Positions 14,473 through 22,956 of a stretch of DNA of 64,000 nucleotides are shown here, piece by piece. The position numbers and the translations under genes were made by a program. Source of the stretch: Confluentibacter lentus. GTDB lineage: Bacteria > Bacteroidota > Bacteroidia > Flavobacteriales > Flavobacteriaceae. Under the pieces are notes generated by a model. It worked only from the letters and a program-made list of their open reading frames with translations, had not been told where the DNA came from and ran no database searches. The stretch lies in the NCBI RefSeq assembly GCF_002806995.1, contig NZ_NIHE01000006.1:62001-126000 (forward strand). The letters run 5' to 3'. Positions within the stretch are counted from its first letter, which is position 1; every line of letters starts with the position of its first letter.

Positions 14473-16530
14473 TTACTTTTTTGTAGTGATTTCTATAACC
14501 CCGTTTTTGGCTTTCTTGCCGTATTTTTTTGAAGCTGATTTATCTTCTAGTATATTTATTGATTCTATATTTTCTGGTATTAATGATGTAGCCTCACTCA
14601 ATGTTTTTTCTTTTCCATTTATAATTATTAGATAATTCTTATCTTTTTCTAGAATTAAAGTGGCATTTCCATTAAGTTTCATTCTGGAATTTTTATATAT
14701 TATACCTTTATTTTCAGAGTCTCTATTGTTCATTCTAATAGATAGAGTAGAATCAGGTTTAGCTGCATATCCAGCTACTGTCACTTCGTTAATTGTTTTT
14801 CCTTCAATGGTTTTAGTTTTTTCTTTTCTAATAATCTCAATAACACCATTTTTACCTTTATCACCGTATTTTTTTATGGCATTTTCAGCTTTTATAATGG
14901 TCATGGTTTCAATTTTGTCTGGATTTAATTTTTCAAATTCTTCTTGTGGTGATTCTTTGCCATCAACAATCACTAAAGGATGTTTGTCTTTTCCAACATC
15001 CAATTTATGTCCGATTCTGATGGTTTTAGTTGAATCTGACATTGTGCCATATCCAACAACTGTCACATTGTTCATTATTTTTCCCTCAATTTTAGCTTTT
15101 TCTTTGCTTGTAATTTCAATAACACCGTCTTTACCTTTCTCTCCGTATTTTTCTATGGCTTTTTCACCTTTAAGAACATTTAAATTTTTAATATCATCAG
15201 CATTTAAATCTTTAATGGCATTTAGTTTAACTTCAGTACCGTTTAATATTAATAAAGCTTTATTAAACTCATCACTTGGAAGCAAGTTATTTAAATTCTT
15301 TGATATTTTGTATTCATAAGCTTTTTCTTGAGAAGGAAAACCCGTCAATACTTTTTTATCTGTATCGGAAAGGTTACCAATGCTAACAGTATTGTTTTCT
15401 TCATCAAGAATTATTTTTATGGGCTTAATTGGTAGAATTGAAGATGTGCTAAAATTAGCACTTGAAGTTTCGTTTTTTATACTAATAGTAATTCCTGTTA
15501 TTAATCCAGTTTCAGTACGTTTTAAATTACTAATCTCAAAAAAATATTCTTTGGTTGCGAAATGATTTTTCATACTTTCAAAATCGCTGTCTTTTTGAGT
15601 GTCAAGAATATAATAAGTATTAGCGTCATTTAGTTTTTCAGCTGAGTTTATTATTGAGTTATTTTGAGCAGGATTTTGTTTTTCAACATAAATGTCTTCC
15701 GTATTAAAGCCCATTAAAAACAGGGCAACAATAGGAATGACGAGTGCATACTTTAATTGATTGATTTTTTTAGATTTTGATTTGTGTAACATAACGATTC
15801 GTTTTTTGATTAATGAATTATAAAAATGATTGCTTAAAGCCATTTGATGAGATGGCATGCTTGTTTTAAGCAAGGTGTATTGGTAACTTTTTTTGCAATT
15901 GTATTGGTTTAAGGTGCGTTTGTCTGCTATAAACTCTAGGTTTTGTTTTAAATCTTTATTATAAAGCCATATAAACGGATTGAACCAAAGTAGAACGCAA
16001 AATAATTGGGTTATTAAAATATCTATAGAATGGTATTGCTTGGCATGGGTTTTTTCGTGTTCAATAATATGCTCTAGTTCTGTTTGGCTGAATGTTTCAG
16101 GATTGTAAACAATCCATTTAAAAAATGAAAATGGAGACGTGCTGTTTTGTGTTTCAATAAAAACAAAACGCTCTTTTTTAATGCCCTTATTTTTATGGAT
16201 AATTTTAATTAATGAAAATAATTGAATGAAAAAGCGCGTTGAAAAAAACACCACACCTAAGCCATAAATAAGAGGTAAATAATCTAAAATATTAAAAGGT
16301 TTTTCAACGGTGTCGGTTACAACTTGCCCGTTTATTGTAACATTGTCAAACACTACTGGCGTATATTCAATATAAATAGGAATGACCAAAAACGGAATCA
16401 GCAACGAAGCTATGAGTCCGATTATTAAAAACCATCGGTTCGATTCAAAAAAGGTGTCACGCTGTAAGAATACCTTATAGTTGATATAAAATATGGTGAC
16501 AACCGCCGTTACTTTTAGTAGATATTCCAT
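14473..16530 (-). CDS. M56 (BlaR1-like) membrane metallopeptidase with three TonB-plug-like repeats
   Basis: 685 residues. The N-terminal M56 domain has four membrane helices (about 4-20, 33-55, 85-105, 260-280) and the zinc motif HEKTH at 158-162 in ELEHIIEHEKTHAKQYHS. The large exported C-terminal part holds three copies of a plug-like unit ending in KYGxKGKxGVIEIT/I (about 455-475, 560-580 and 660-683), some with a GYG/GYA strand before them. This is unlike the penicillin-binding sensor of classical BlaR1. It starts one base after the BlaI stop, so the two are coupled. Likely role: membrane sensor-protease that inactivates BlaI; the ligand is unknown. Confidence 0.88.
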   Translation of the reverse strand: MEYLLKVTAVVTIFYINYKVFLQRDTFFESNRWFLIIGLIASLLIPFLVIPIYIEYTPVVFDNVTINGQVVTDTVEKPFNILDYLPLIYGLGVVFFSTRFFIQLFSLIKIIHKNKGIKKERFVFIETQNSTSPFSFFKWIVYNPETFSQTELEHIIEHEKTHAKQYHSIDILITQLFCVLLWFNPFIWLYNKDLKQNLEFIADKRTLNQYNCKKSYQYTLLKTSMPSHQMALSNHFYNSLIKKRIVMLHKSKSKKINQLKYALVIPIVALFLMGFNTEDIYVEKQNPAQNNSIINSAEKLNDANTYYILDTQKDSDFESMKNHFATKEYFFEISNLKRTETGLITGITISIKNETSSANFSTSSILPIKPIKIILDEENNTVSIGNLSDTDKKVLTGFPSQEKAYEYKISKNLNNLLPSDEFNKALLILNGTEVKLNAIKDLNADDIKNLNVLKGEKAIEKYGEKGKDGVIEITSKEKAKIEGKIMNNVTVVGYGTMSDSTKTIRIGHKLDVGKDKHPLVIVDGKESPQEEFEKLNPDKIETMTIIKAENAIKKYGDKGKNGVIEIIRKEKTKTIEGKTINEVTVAGYAAKPDSTLSIRMNNRDSENKGIIYKNSRMKLNGNATLILEKDKNYLIIINGKEKTLSEATSLIPENIESINILEDKSASKKYGKKAKNGVIEITTKK

Positions 16531-16531
16531 A

Positions 16532-16891
16532 TCATTTTTGGTTTTCTATGAGTGCAATGATTTCTTTAAGTTCCTCAACACTAATCTTTTCTTCCTTAGC
16601 GAAAAACGACACCATATTTTTATAGGAATTATTGAAATAATTATCAATGGCCGTATTCATAAATCCTTTTCTATAGGTTTCCTTACTAACAATAGGGTGG
16701 TATTGGTGCGTTTTACCATAAGCGGTATGGCCAACGTATCCTTTCTCTTCTAAATTCCTTATGATAGTTGATAAGGTGTTATAATGAGGTTGATCATCTT
16801 TAATTTCTGCCATCACATCTTTTACAAATCCTTTTTCAAGTTTCCATAAAATATGCATAATTTCTTCTTCTTTGTTTGTGAGCTTTTCCAT
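16532..16891 (-). CDS. BlaI/MecI/CopY family transcriptional repressor
   Basis: 119 residues from the ATG at 16891 (MEKLTNKEEEIMHILWKLEKG), a classical BlaI N-terminal winged helix with YNTLSTIIRNLEEKGYVGH as recognition region. The C-terminal helix region (about 80-119) would form the dimer and cleavage part. An in-frame TTG six bases upstream is not preferred. It precedes and is coupled to the M56 gene. Two ACTA-N6-TAGT elements and a TTG/TATGTTTG promoter lie upstream, which fits autorepression. Confidence 0.92.
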   Translation of the reverse strand: MEKLTNKEEEIMHILWKLEKGFVKDVMAEIKDDQPHYNTLSTIIRNLEEKGYVGHTAYGKTHQYHPIVSKETYRKGFMNTAIDNYFNNSYKNMVSFFAKEEKISVEELKEIIALIENQK

Positions 16892-16908
16892 TGTCAAATT
16901 GATTTAAA

Positions 16909-16952
16909 CAAACATATAACTATTTTTATAGTTATACAACTATTAGTTTAGT
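16909..16952 (-). promoter_or_regulatory. blaI promoter with two BlaI operators
   Basis: On the minus strand a promoter can be read: TTG (16937-16939), 20 bases, TATGTTTG (16909-16916). Two copies of ACTA-N6-TAGT occur at 16919-16932 and 16939-16952, exactly 20 bases apart, on the same helix face. The first copy lies within ATAACTAT-TTTT-ATAGTTAT, a perfect 8-base inverted repeat (16916-16935), between the -33 and -7 elements. This is a strong candidate for a cooperatively bound BlaI operator. Confidence 0.7.
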
Positions 16953-17041
16953 TATTTAACGAAAATTTTAGTTTTTTAAAAACCTTTCACTTTTCATTTT
17001 AAACCTTTTCACTTTCAGTTATATTAGCAAAAAAAATTATT

Positions 17042-17995
17042 ATGAGTATTGTTTTCGTGCTTCTTGGGTTTACTTTATTGGTAATAGGAGGGGAGTTTTT
17101 GGTTAAATCTTCTGTGGCCATATCATTTAAGTTCAATATATCAAAAATGGTGATTGGTATGACGGTGGTGTCTTTTGCCACGTCGGCTCCAGAATTATTG
17201 GTAAGTCTTCAAGCAGCATTATCTGGTTCACCCGCAATTGCGCTAAACAATGTTATTGGTTCTAATATTGCGAATATAGGTTTGGTTTTAGGTATTACAG
17301 CGTTGGTAAGTCCCATTGCAGTAGATAGATTATTTTATAAACTTAATTGGCCTGCAATGATGGTGATTTCATTGATATTATACTATTTTCTTTATAATGA
17401 CAATAAACTATCCTTTATAGAGGGCGCTATATTATTTATGGGTTTAATAATTTTTATAGTAGTATTGATTAAAAAAGCAAAAAAACATGAAGTGTCAACA
17501 GAAATGCCAAAGGAAGTAGATGAATCTTTATCTACGATATCAAATTTTAAAATCATTCTTTGGTTGCTTATTGGGGCTGCGGCATTATATTTTGGTAGCG
17601 AATGGCTAGTTACTGGCGCTAAAGACCTGGCATTAATGTTTGGTGTTAGTGAAGCAGTTATTGGTGTATCCTTAATTGCTATTGGTACAAGCGTTCCTGA
17701 ATTGGCAGCATCGATTATTGCAGCGGCCAAAAAGGAAAAAGCTATTTCTTTGGGAAATTTAATTGGGTCTAATATATTTAATATTTCCTCAGTTTTAGGT
17801 TTAACAGCGATGATTAGACCGATTCCTGTTACCGAATCATTAATTCTTTCCAGAGATATTTTTTGGATGATTGGAATTGCATTAATATTGATTCCATTAG
17901 TTTTTATCCCTAAAAAATTTGAAATCAATAATCTTAAAGGATTATTATTAGTTGCTGTTTATGGTGTTTTTATGTATTTGATTTTTACTTCTTAA
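17042..17995 (+). CDS. Calcium/sodium antiporter (CaCA family, YrbG-like)
   Basis: 317 residues, ten hydrophobic helices in two inverted halves. The duplicated alpha-repeat motifs are GMTVVSFATSAPELLVSLQAA (near residue 40; 20 residues shown here as GMTVVSFATSAPELLVSLQA) and GVSLIAIGTSVPELAASIIA (near 208). Glutamates in SAPE and SVPE coordinate the cation. Membrane antiporter exchanging Ca2+ for Na+. Single gene, with a bidirectional terminator just downstream. The start at 17042 follows ATTATTATG in the intergenic region. Confidence 0.93.
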   Translation: MSIVFVLLGFTLLVIGGEFLVKSSVAISFKFNISKMVIGMTVVSFATSAPELLVSLQAALSGSPAIALNNVIGSNIANIGLVLGITALVSPIAVDRLFYKLNWPAMMVISLILYYFLYNDNKLSFIEGAILFMGLIIFIVVLIKKAKKHEVSTEMPKEVDESLSTISNFKIILWLLIGAAALYFGSEWLVTGAKDLALMFGVSEAVIGVSLIAIGTSVPELAASIIAAAKKEKAISLGNLIGSNIFNISSVLGLTAMIRPIPVTESLILSRDIFWMIGIALILIPLVFIPKKFEINNLKGLLLVAVYGVFMYLIFTS

Positions 17996-18020
17996 TAGTA
18001 TTGGTTGAAACCTCTTAAAA

Positions 18021-18058
18021 ATAAAGAAGGCTTACATGTTACTGTAAGCCTTCTTTAT
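18021..18058. terminator. Bidirectional terminator between antiporter and glnII
   Basis: A perfect 16-base-pair stem (18021-18036 with 18043-18058; ATAAAGAAGGCTTACA) and a six-base loop lie between two convergent genes. The outer A/T pairs supply a T run on both strands, though short. Confidence 0.85.
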
Positions 18059-18085
18059 TATGAACAAAATTCTATTTTAAACTGA

Positions 18086-19108
18086 TTAAATCTTAGCAGA
18101 TTTTACAGTTTTGATAATTCTAGCTGCAATTTTGTAAGGATCTCCATTTGAAGCAGGACGTCTATCTTCTAACCAACCTTTCCAGCCTCTATTTACTGTA
18201 ATTAATGGGATACGGATTGATGCACCACGATCTGATACTCCATAAGAGAAATCATTGATGGAAGCTGTTTCGTGTTTTCCTGTTAAACGTTGGTCGTTAA
18301 ACTCACCATAAACTTCAATATGCTCTTTTACGAATGGGCGGAAAGCTTCGCATATTTTCTCATAAACTTCTCTAGAACCACAAGTTCTTAATGTTGAGTT
18401 AGAGAAGTTGGCGTGCATACCAGAACCATTCCAATCCATGTCTTTTCCAAGTGGTTTTGGGTGGTATTCAATATAGTAACCGTATTTTTCAGTAAGTCTG
18501 TCCAATAAATATCTAGCAATCCATAATTCGTCACCTGCTAATTTGGCACCTTTAGCAAACAATTGGAATTCCCATTGTCCACAAGCAACTTCTTGGTTGA
18601 TACCTTCAAAGTTTAAACCTGCTTGGATACATAAATCGGCATGCTCTTCTACTAAATCCCTACCGTGTGTATTTAAACCGCCAACAGAGCAGTAGTACAT
18701 GCCTTGAGGTTTTGGATAACCACCAACAGGGAAACCTAAAGGCAACTGTGTTGCAGTATCCATTATAAAATACTCTTGCTCAAAACCAAACCAGAAATCA
18801 TCATCAGCATCATCAATAGTTGCTCTACCGTTAGATACGTGAGGTGTTCCGTCGGCATTGTATACTTCGGTCATTACTAACCAACCATTAACACGTTCAG
18901 GATCTGGGTAAATAGCAACAGGAACTAAAGTACAGTCAGAAGATCCGCCTTCTGCTTGTCTTGTTGAAGATCCGTCAAAAGACCAGTTTCCAATTTCTTC
19001 AAGAGTTCCTTTAAAGTTTTCATGCTCTTCTACTTTGGTTTTACTTCTCATGTTCTGAGTTGGATAATAACCGTCTAACCAAATGTATTCTAATTTAATT
19101 TTTGCCAT
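18086..19108 (-). CDS. glnII: Glutamine synthetase type II (GSII)
   Basis: 340 residues, the eukaryote-like GSII that makes glutamine from glutamate, ammonia and ATP in the cytoplasm. Starts MAKIKLEYIWLDGYYPT; beta-grasp domain then catalytic domain. Visible family motifs: DGSSTRQAEGGSSDC, WFGFEQEYFIMD, EVACGQWEFQLF (substrate glutamates), MDWNGSGMHANFS, and RLTGKHETASINDFSYGVSDRGASIRIP. The ATG at 19108 is chosen: an upstream ATG at 19144 would lie inside a TATATTTG box at 19144-19151, a probable promoter. Divergently oriented from glnN. Confidence 0.95.
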   Translation of the reverse strand: MAKIKLEYIWLDGYYPTQNMRSKTKVEEHENFKGTLEEIGNWSFDGSSTRQAEGGSSDCTLVPVAIYPDPERVNGWLVMTEVYNADGTPHVSNGRATIDDADDDFWFGFEQEYFIMDTATQLPLGFPVGGYPKPQGMYYCSVGGLNTHGRDLVEEHADLCIQAGLNFEGINQEVACGQWEFQLFAKGAKLAGDELWIARYLLDRLTEKYGYYIEYHPKPLGKDMDWNGSGMHANFSNSTLRTCGSREVYEKICEAFRPFVKEHIEVYGEFNDQRLTGKHETASINDFSYGVSDRGASIRIPLITVNRGWKGWLEDRRPASNGDPYKIAARIIKTVKSAKI

Positions 19109-19143
19109 AATAATAATAATTTTGTAGTTATTAGATATTGTCA

Positions 19144-19151
19144 CAAATATA
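19144..19151 (-). promoter_or_regulatory. Candidate -7 element of glnII
   Basis: Reads TATATTTG on the minus strand, matching TAnnTTTG, about 36 bases before the glnII ATG. A clear -33 TTG is not visible at the expected distance, so only the -7 half is supported. Confidence 0.45.
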
Positions 19152-19342
19152 AATTTTTAAGTAATACTTACCATTTTATAGGGTGGTTTTAATGAAATAC
19201 GATGTTATTTTTATTTAAACCCCATTTTTTTACGGTATATTTTAAAAAAACATTATTATTTTATATTTATATTATAAAAATGTTAACAGAACATTTTTTG
19301 ATAATAAGAAATTTTCTATTTTAATTATTTTTTACAGACTTT

Positions 19343-19368
19343 GATGCTTATTTTTGTAGTTAAGCATC
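19343..19368 (+). promoter_or_regulatory. Inverted repeat over the glnN -7 element
   Basis: GATGCTTA (19343-19350) and TAAGCATC (19361-19368) form a perfect 8-base inverted repeat with a 10-base spacer. The spacer region contains TATTTTTG (19349-19356), matching TAnnTTTG, 46 bases before glnN. A protein binding this repeat would block the promoter, so it is a candidate nitrogen-responsive operator. Confidence 0.45.
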
Positions 19369-19401
19369 ATGCTTTTAAAACATAATTAATAATTTAAAAC
19401 T

Positions 19402-21588
19402 ATGTCAATATTAAGGTTTCACGCTATTAAAGAATCACTTGCAAATAGACCAATTCTAGTAGAAGAGAAAGAACGTCGTTCAGATATATTTGGTAAAAAT
19501 GTTTTCAACGAAACTGCCATGCGGCAATATTTAACAAAAGATGCTTTTAATGGTGTTATGAATGCTATAAAACATGGAAAAAAAATCGATAGAAATATTG
19601 CAGACCAAGTAGCATCTTCCATGCGTGATTGGGCATTGTCTAAAGGGGTTACCCATTATACACATTGGTTTCAACCGTTAACTGGAGCAACCGCAGAAAA
19701 GCATGATGCTTTTTTTGAAACAGTAGATGACGGCATGTCTGTTGAGAAATTTGGTGGAAGCCAATTGGTGCAACAAGAACCAGATGCGTCTAGTTTTCCA
19801 AGTGGTGGTATTAGAAATACATTTGAAGCAAGGGGTTACACGGCTTGGGACCCAACATCTCCCGCCTTTATCTATGGAAAAACACTTTGTATTCCAACCA
19901 TATTTGTGGCTTATACAGGTGAGGCATTGGATTATAAAACACCTTTGTTAAGGGCGTTACAAGCGATTGATAGTGCAGCTACCGAAGTATGTAAATATTT
20001 TGATAAAAATGTTAGAAAAGTCACTTCGTCTTTAGGTTGGGAACAGGAATATTTTCTAATAGACAAAGCTTTGGTTGCCAGTCGTCCAGATATCATTTTA
20101 ACAGGAAGAACATTGCTTGGGCATACTTCTGCAAAAGGACAACAATTGGATGATCATTATTTTGGCTCCATTCCCAATAGGGCCTTGAATTTTATGCGTG
20201 ATTTAGAAATTGAATGTATGTATTTGGGTATTCCAGCAAAAACGCGTCATAATGAAGTGGCTCCAAATCAATTTGAATTAGCGCCTATTTATGAAGAAGC
20301 AAATTTAGCAGTCGATCATAATTCATTATTAATGGATATCATGGGACGTGTGGCTTCTAGGCATAATTTTAAAATATTATTACACGAAAAACCATTTGCA
20401 GGAGTGAATGGTTCTGGTAAACACAACAATTGGTCATTGTCAACAGATACAGGAATCAATCTTTTAGGTCCGGGAAAAACACCTATGAGTAATCTGCAAT
20501 TCTTGACCTTTTTTGTGAACACTATTAAAGCGGTTCATGAAAACGAGGAACTTTTGCGAGCGACTATTGCTTCTGCTGGAAATGACCACAGATTGGGTGC
20601 CAACGAAGCGCCTCCTGCTATCATGTCCGTATTCATTGGCGAACAATTAACGAAGGTTCTGGAAGAGCTTGAAGGTGTTACCAAAGGAAAACTTTCCCCA
20701 GAAGAAAAAACGGATTTAAAACTTAATGTCATTGGAAAAATTCCTGATGTTTTATTGGATAATACCGATAGAAATAGAACGTCGCCATTTGCGTTTACAG
20801 GGAATAAATTCGAATTTAGAGCCGTAGGTTCGCAAGCCAATTGCGCCAACCCAATGACCATTTTAAATACCATCGTCGCCAAACAATTAAAGGATTTTAA
20901 GGTGGAAGTAGATGCGCTTATTGATGGTAAAGGATTGAAGAAAGATGAAGCCATTTTCAATATTTTAAGGGAATACATTAAAGGATTGAAAGATATATTG
21001 TTTGAAGGTAACGGTTATAGTGACGCTTGGGAAAAGGAAGCTAAAAAGAGAGGTTTGAGTAATAATAAAACCACTCCAGAAGCTTTAAAAGCCAAGATTT
21101 CTAAAAAAACGATTGCTTTATTTGAAGAAATGGAAGTAATGAGTAAGGTGGAAATGGAAGCACGTTATGAAGTTGAGATGGAAGATTATATCAACCATAT
21201 TCAAATTGAAAGTCGGGTTTTAGGGGATATAGCGCGTAACCACGTTGTGCCAACAGCCGTGAAATACCAAAATATTTTAATTGATAATGTGAAAGGCCTA
21301 AAAGATATTTTTGAAGATAATTATAAGAAGTTGGCTAAAGAACAACTGGTGCTCATCGAAGAAATATCCACGCATATAGAGAGCATCAACGCGAATGTTA
21401 CGAAAATGACGAATGAGCGTAAGAAAGCTAATAACATGCAGGACATCGAAAAGAGAGCACATGCATATTGCTTTAATGTAAAACCTTTGTTTGATGACAT
21501 CCGATACCATTGTGATAAATTGGAGTTGCTTGTGGATGACGAAATTTGGCCGTTAACAAAATATAGGGAACTCATGTTCACTAGATAG
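19402..21588 (+). CDS. glnN: Glutamine synthetase type III (GSIII)
   Basis: 728 residues, the length typical of GSIII. Motifs: FGKNVFNETAMRQYL at the N-terminus, SLGWEQEYFLID (glutamate-binding), APNQFELAPIYEEAN, HEKPFAGVNGSGKHNNWSLS (catalytic loop) and NRTSPFAFTGNKFEFRAVGS. Same reaction as GSII but a dodecamer of different fold arrangement. It is divergent from glnII across a 293-base gap that holds both promoters. Having both enzymes side by side suggests alternative regulation by nitrogen supply. A terminator hairpin follows at 21603. Confidence 0.96.
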   Translation: MSILRFHAIKESLANRPILVEEKERRSDIFGKNVFNETAMRQYLTKDAFNGVMNAIKHGKKIDRNIADQVASSMRDWALSKGVTHYTHWFQPLTGATAEKHDAFFETVDDGMSVEKFGGSQLVQQEPDASSFPSGGIRNTFEARGYTAWDPTSPAFIYGKTLCIPTIFVAYTGEALDYKTPLLRALQAIDSAATEVCKYFDKNVRKVTSSLGWEQEYFLIDKALVASRPDIILTGRTLLGHTSAKGQQLDDHYFGSIPNRALNFMRDLEIECMYLGIPAKTRHNEVAPNQFELAPIYEEANLAVDHNSLLMDIMGRVASRHNFKILLHEKPFAGVNGSGKHNNWSLSTDTGINLLGPGKTPMSNLQFLTFFVNTIKAVHENEELLRATIASAGNDHRLGANEAPPAIMSVFIGEQLTKVLEELEGVTKGKLSPEEKTDLKLNVIGKIPDVLLDNTDRNRTSPFAFTGNKFEFRAVGSQANCANPMTILNTIVAKQLKDFKVEVDALIDGKGLKKDEAIFNILREYIKGLKDILFEGNGYSDAWEKEAKKRGLSNNKTTPEALKAKISKKTIALFEEMEVMSKVEMEARYEVEMEDYINHIQIESRVLGDIARNHVVPTAVKYQNILIDNVKGLKDIFEDNYKKLAKEQLVLIEEISTHIESINANVTKMTNERKKANNMQDIEKRAHAYCFNVKPLFDDIRYHCDKLELLVDDEIWPLTKYRELMFTR

Positions 21589-21602
21589 TTCATATCATTT
21601 GG

Positions 21603-21632
21603 AAAATCCTGCTTGAAAAAGCGGGATTTTTT
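21603..21632 (+). terminator. Terminator of glnN
   Basis: AAAATCCTGCTT (21603-21614) pairs with AAGCGGGATTTT (21619-21630) around GAAA, with one T-G pair, and is followed by TT. It lies 15 bases after glnN. Confidence 0.8.
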
Positions 21633-21644
21633 AATTCAAAAAAT

Positions 21645-21652
21645 TAAATTTG
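21645..21652 (+). promoter_or_regulatory. -7 element of purM
   Basis: TAAATTTG matches TAnnTTTG 18 bases before the purM ATG at 21670. No TTG is found at the best distance; the nearest is in the glnN terminator. Confidence 0.4.
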
Positions 21653-21669
21653 CAGCACAATACCATATT

Positions 21670-22848
21670 ATGAGTCAAGAAGTAAGTAAGCGTTATGCAG
21701 GACGTGGTGTTTCGGCATCAAAAGAAGATGTTCACAATGCTATAAAAAATATCGATAAAGGGTTGTTTCCAAAAGCATTCTGCAAAATCGTTCCCGATTA
21801 TTTAACAAATGATGACAATTACTGTTTGATTATGCACGCCGATGGTGCGGGAACAAAATCATCTTTAGCGTATATGTATTGGAAAGAAACGGGTGATATC
21901 TCTGTTTGGAAAGGCATTGCGCAAGATGCCTTAATCATGAATATAGATGATTTATTATGCGTTGGTGCTACCGATAATATCATATTATCTTCAACCATTG
22001 GAAGGAATAAAAACCTGATTCCTGGCGAGATTATTTCAGCTATCATTAATGGAACTGAAGCGCTGATTTCAGAATTAAAAACCTTTGGCGTGACCATTCA
22101 TTCCACTGGTGGGGAAACAGCTGATGTAGGCGATTTGGTTAGAACCATTATTGTAGATTCTACCGTAACCGCCAGAATGAAACGCAGCGATGTGATTGAT
22201 AATGCCAATATTAAAGCAGGTGATGTTATTGTTGGTTTGGAGAGTTTCGGACAAGCTACTTATGAAACCTCATATAATGGAGGAATGGGAAGTAATGGTT
22301 TAACCTCTGCTCGTCATGATGTGTTCGGCAAATATTTAGCACAAAAATATCCTGAAAGTTTTGATGCATCTGTTCCTGAGGAGTTGGTGTATTCGGGGCA
22401 CATGGCATTAACAGATTCGGTTAAAGATTCACCAATAGATGCTGGCAAATTGGTATTATCGCCAACAAGAACCTATGCGCCCATCATTAAAAAAATCTTA
22501 TCAAAATATAATGGTAAAGATATTCATGGCATGGTCCACTGTTCTGGAGGTGCTCAAACAAAAATCCTTCATTTTATAGATCGGTTTCATATTGTAAAAG
22601 ACAATTTATTTCCTGTGCCGCCATTGTTTAAACTCATTCAAGAGCAATCTAAAACCGATTGGAAAGAAATGTATCAGGTTTTTAATTGTGGGCATAGAAT
22701 GGAATTATATGTTTCTCCCCAAATAGCCAATGATATTATTTCCATCTCCAAATCCTTCAATGTCGATGCTAAAATCATAGGTCGTGTTGAGGATTCAAAA
22801 ATTAAAAAGCTTACAATAAAAAGTGAGTTTGGGGAGTTTAGTTACTAA
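21670..22848 (+). CDS. purM: Phosphoribosylformylglycinamidine cyclo-ligase (AIR synthetase), long Bacteroidota form
   Basis: 392 residues. Purine biosynthesis step 5 (FGAM to AIR, ATP-dependent, cytosolic). Motifs: RYAGRGVSASKEDVHNAI, MHADGAGTKSSLAYMYW, DALIMNIDDLLCVGATDN, TGGETADVGDLVRTIIVDST and MVHCSGGAQTKILHF. The ATG at 21670 is used: the frame opens at 21613 inside the glnN terminator, and the -7 element at 21645 lies before 21670. Longer than the about 345-residue E. coli enzyme, which is usual in this phylum. Stands alone. Confidence 0.94.
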   Translation: MSQEVSKRYAGRGVSASKEDVHNAIKNIDKGLFPKAFCKIVPDYLTNDDNYCLIMHADGAGTKSSLAYMYWKETGDISVWKGIAQDALIMNIDDLLCVGATDNIILSSTIGRNKNLIPGEIISAIINGTEALISELKTFGVTIHSTGGETADVGDLVRTIIVDSTVTARMKRSDVIDNANIKAGDVIVGLESFGQATYETSYNGGMGSNGLTSARHDVFGKYLAQKYPESFDASVPEELVYSGHMALTDSVKDSPIDAGKLVLSPTRTYAPIIKKILSKYNGKDIHGMVHCSGGAQTKILHFIDRFHIVKDNLFPVPPLFKLIQEQSKTDWKEMYQVFNCGHRMELYVSPQIANDIISISKSFNVDAKIIGRVEDSKIKKLTIKSEFGEFSY

Positions 22849-22956
22849 ATTTTTATTAGTGACGCAGAGACCGAACGATTTTTGAGGAAAATAATAATAA
22901 TTTTTAAAATCAAAATTTACTATTTGTTTTAGCAGACAAAAGATTCATAACCAATC

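Noticed and set aside
14660-15319. 219-residue plus-strand frame
   Set aside because: Antisense to the repeats of the M56 protein; the long frame results from their regular codon pattern.
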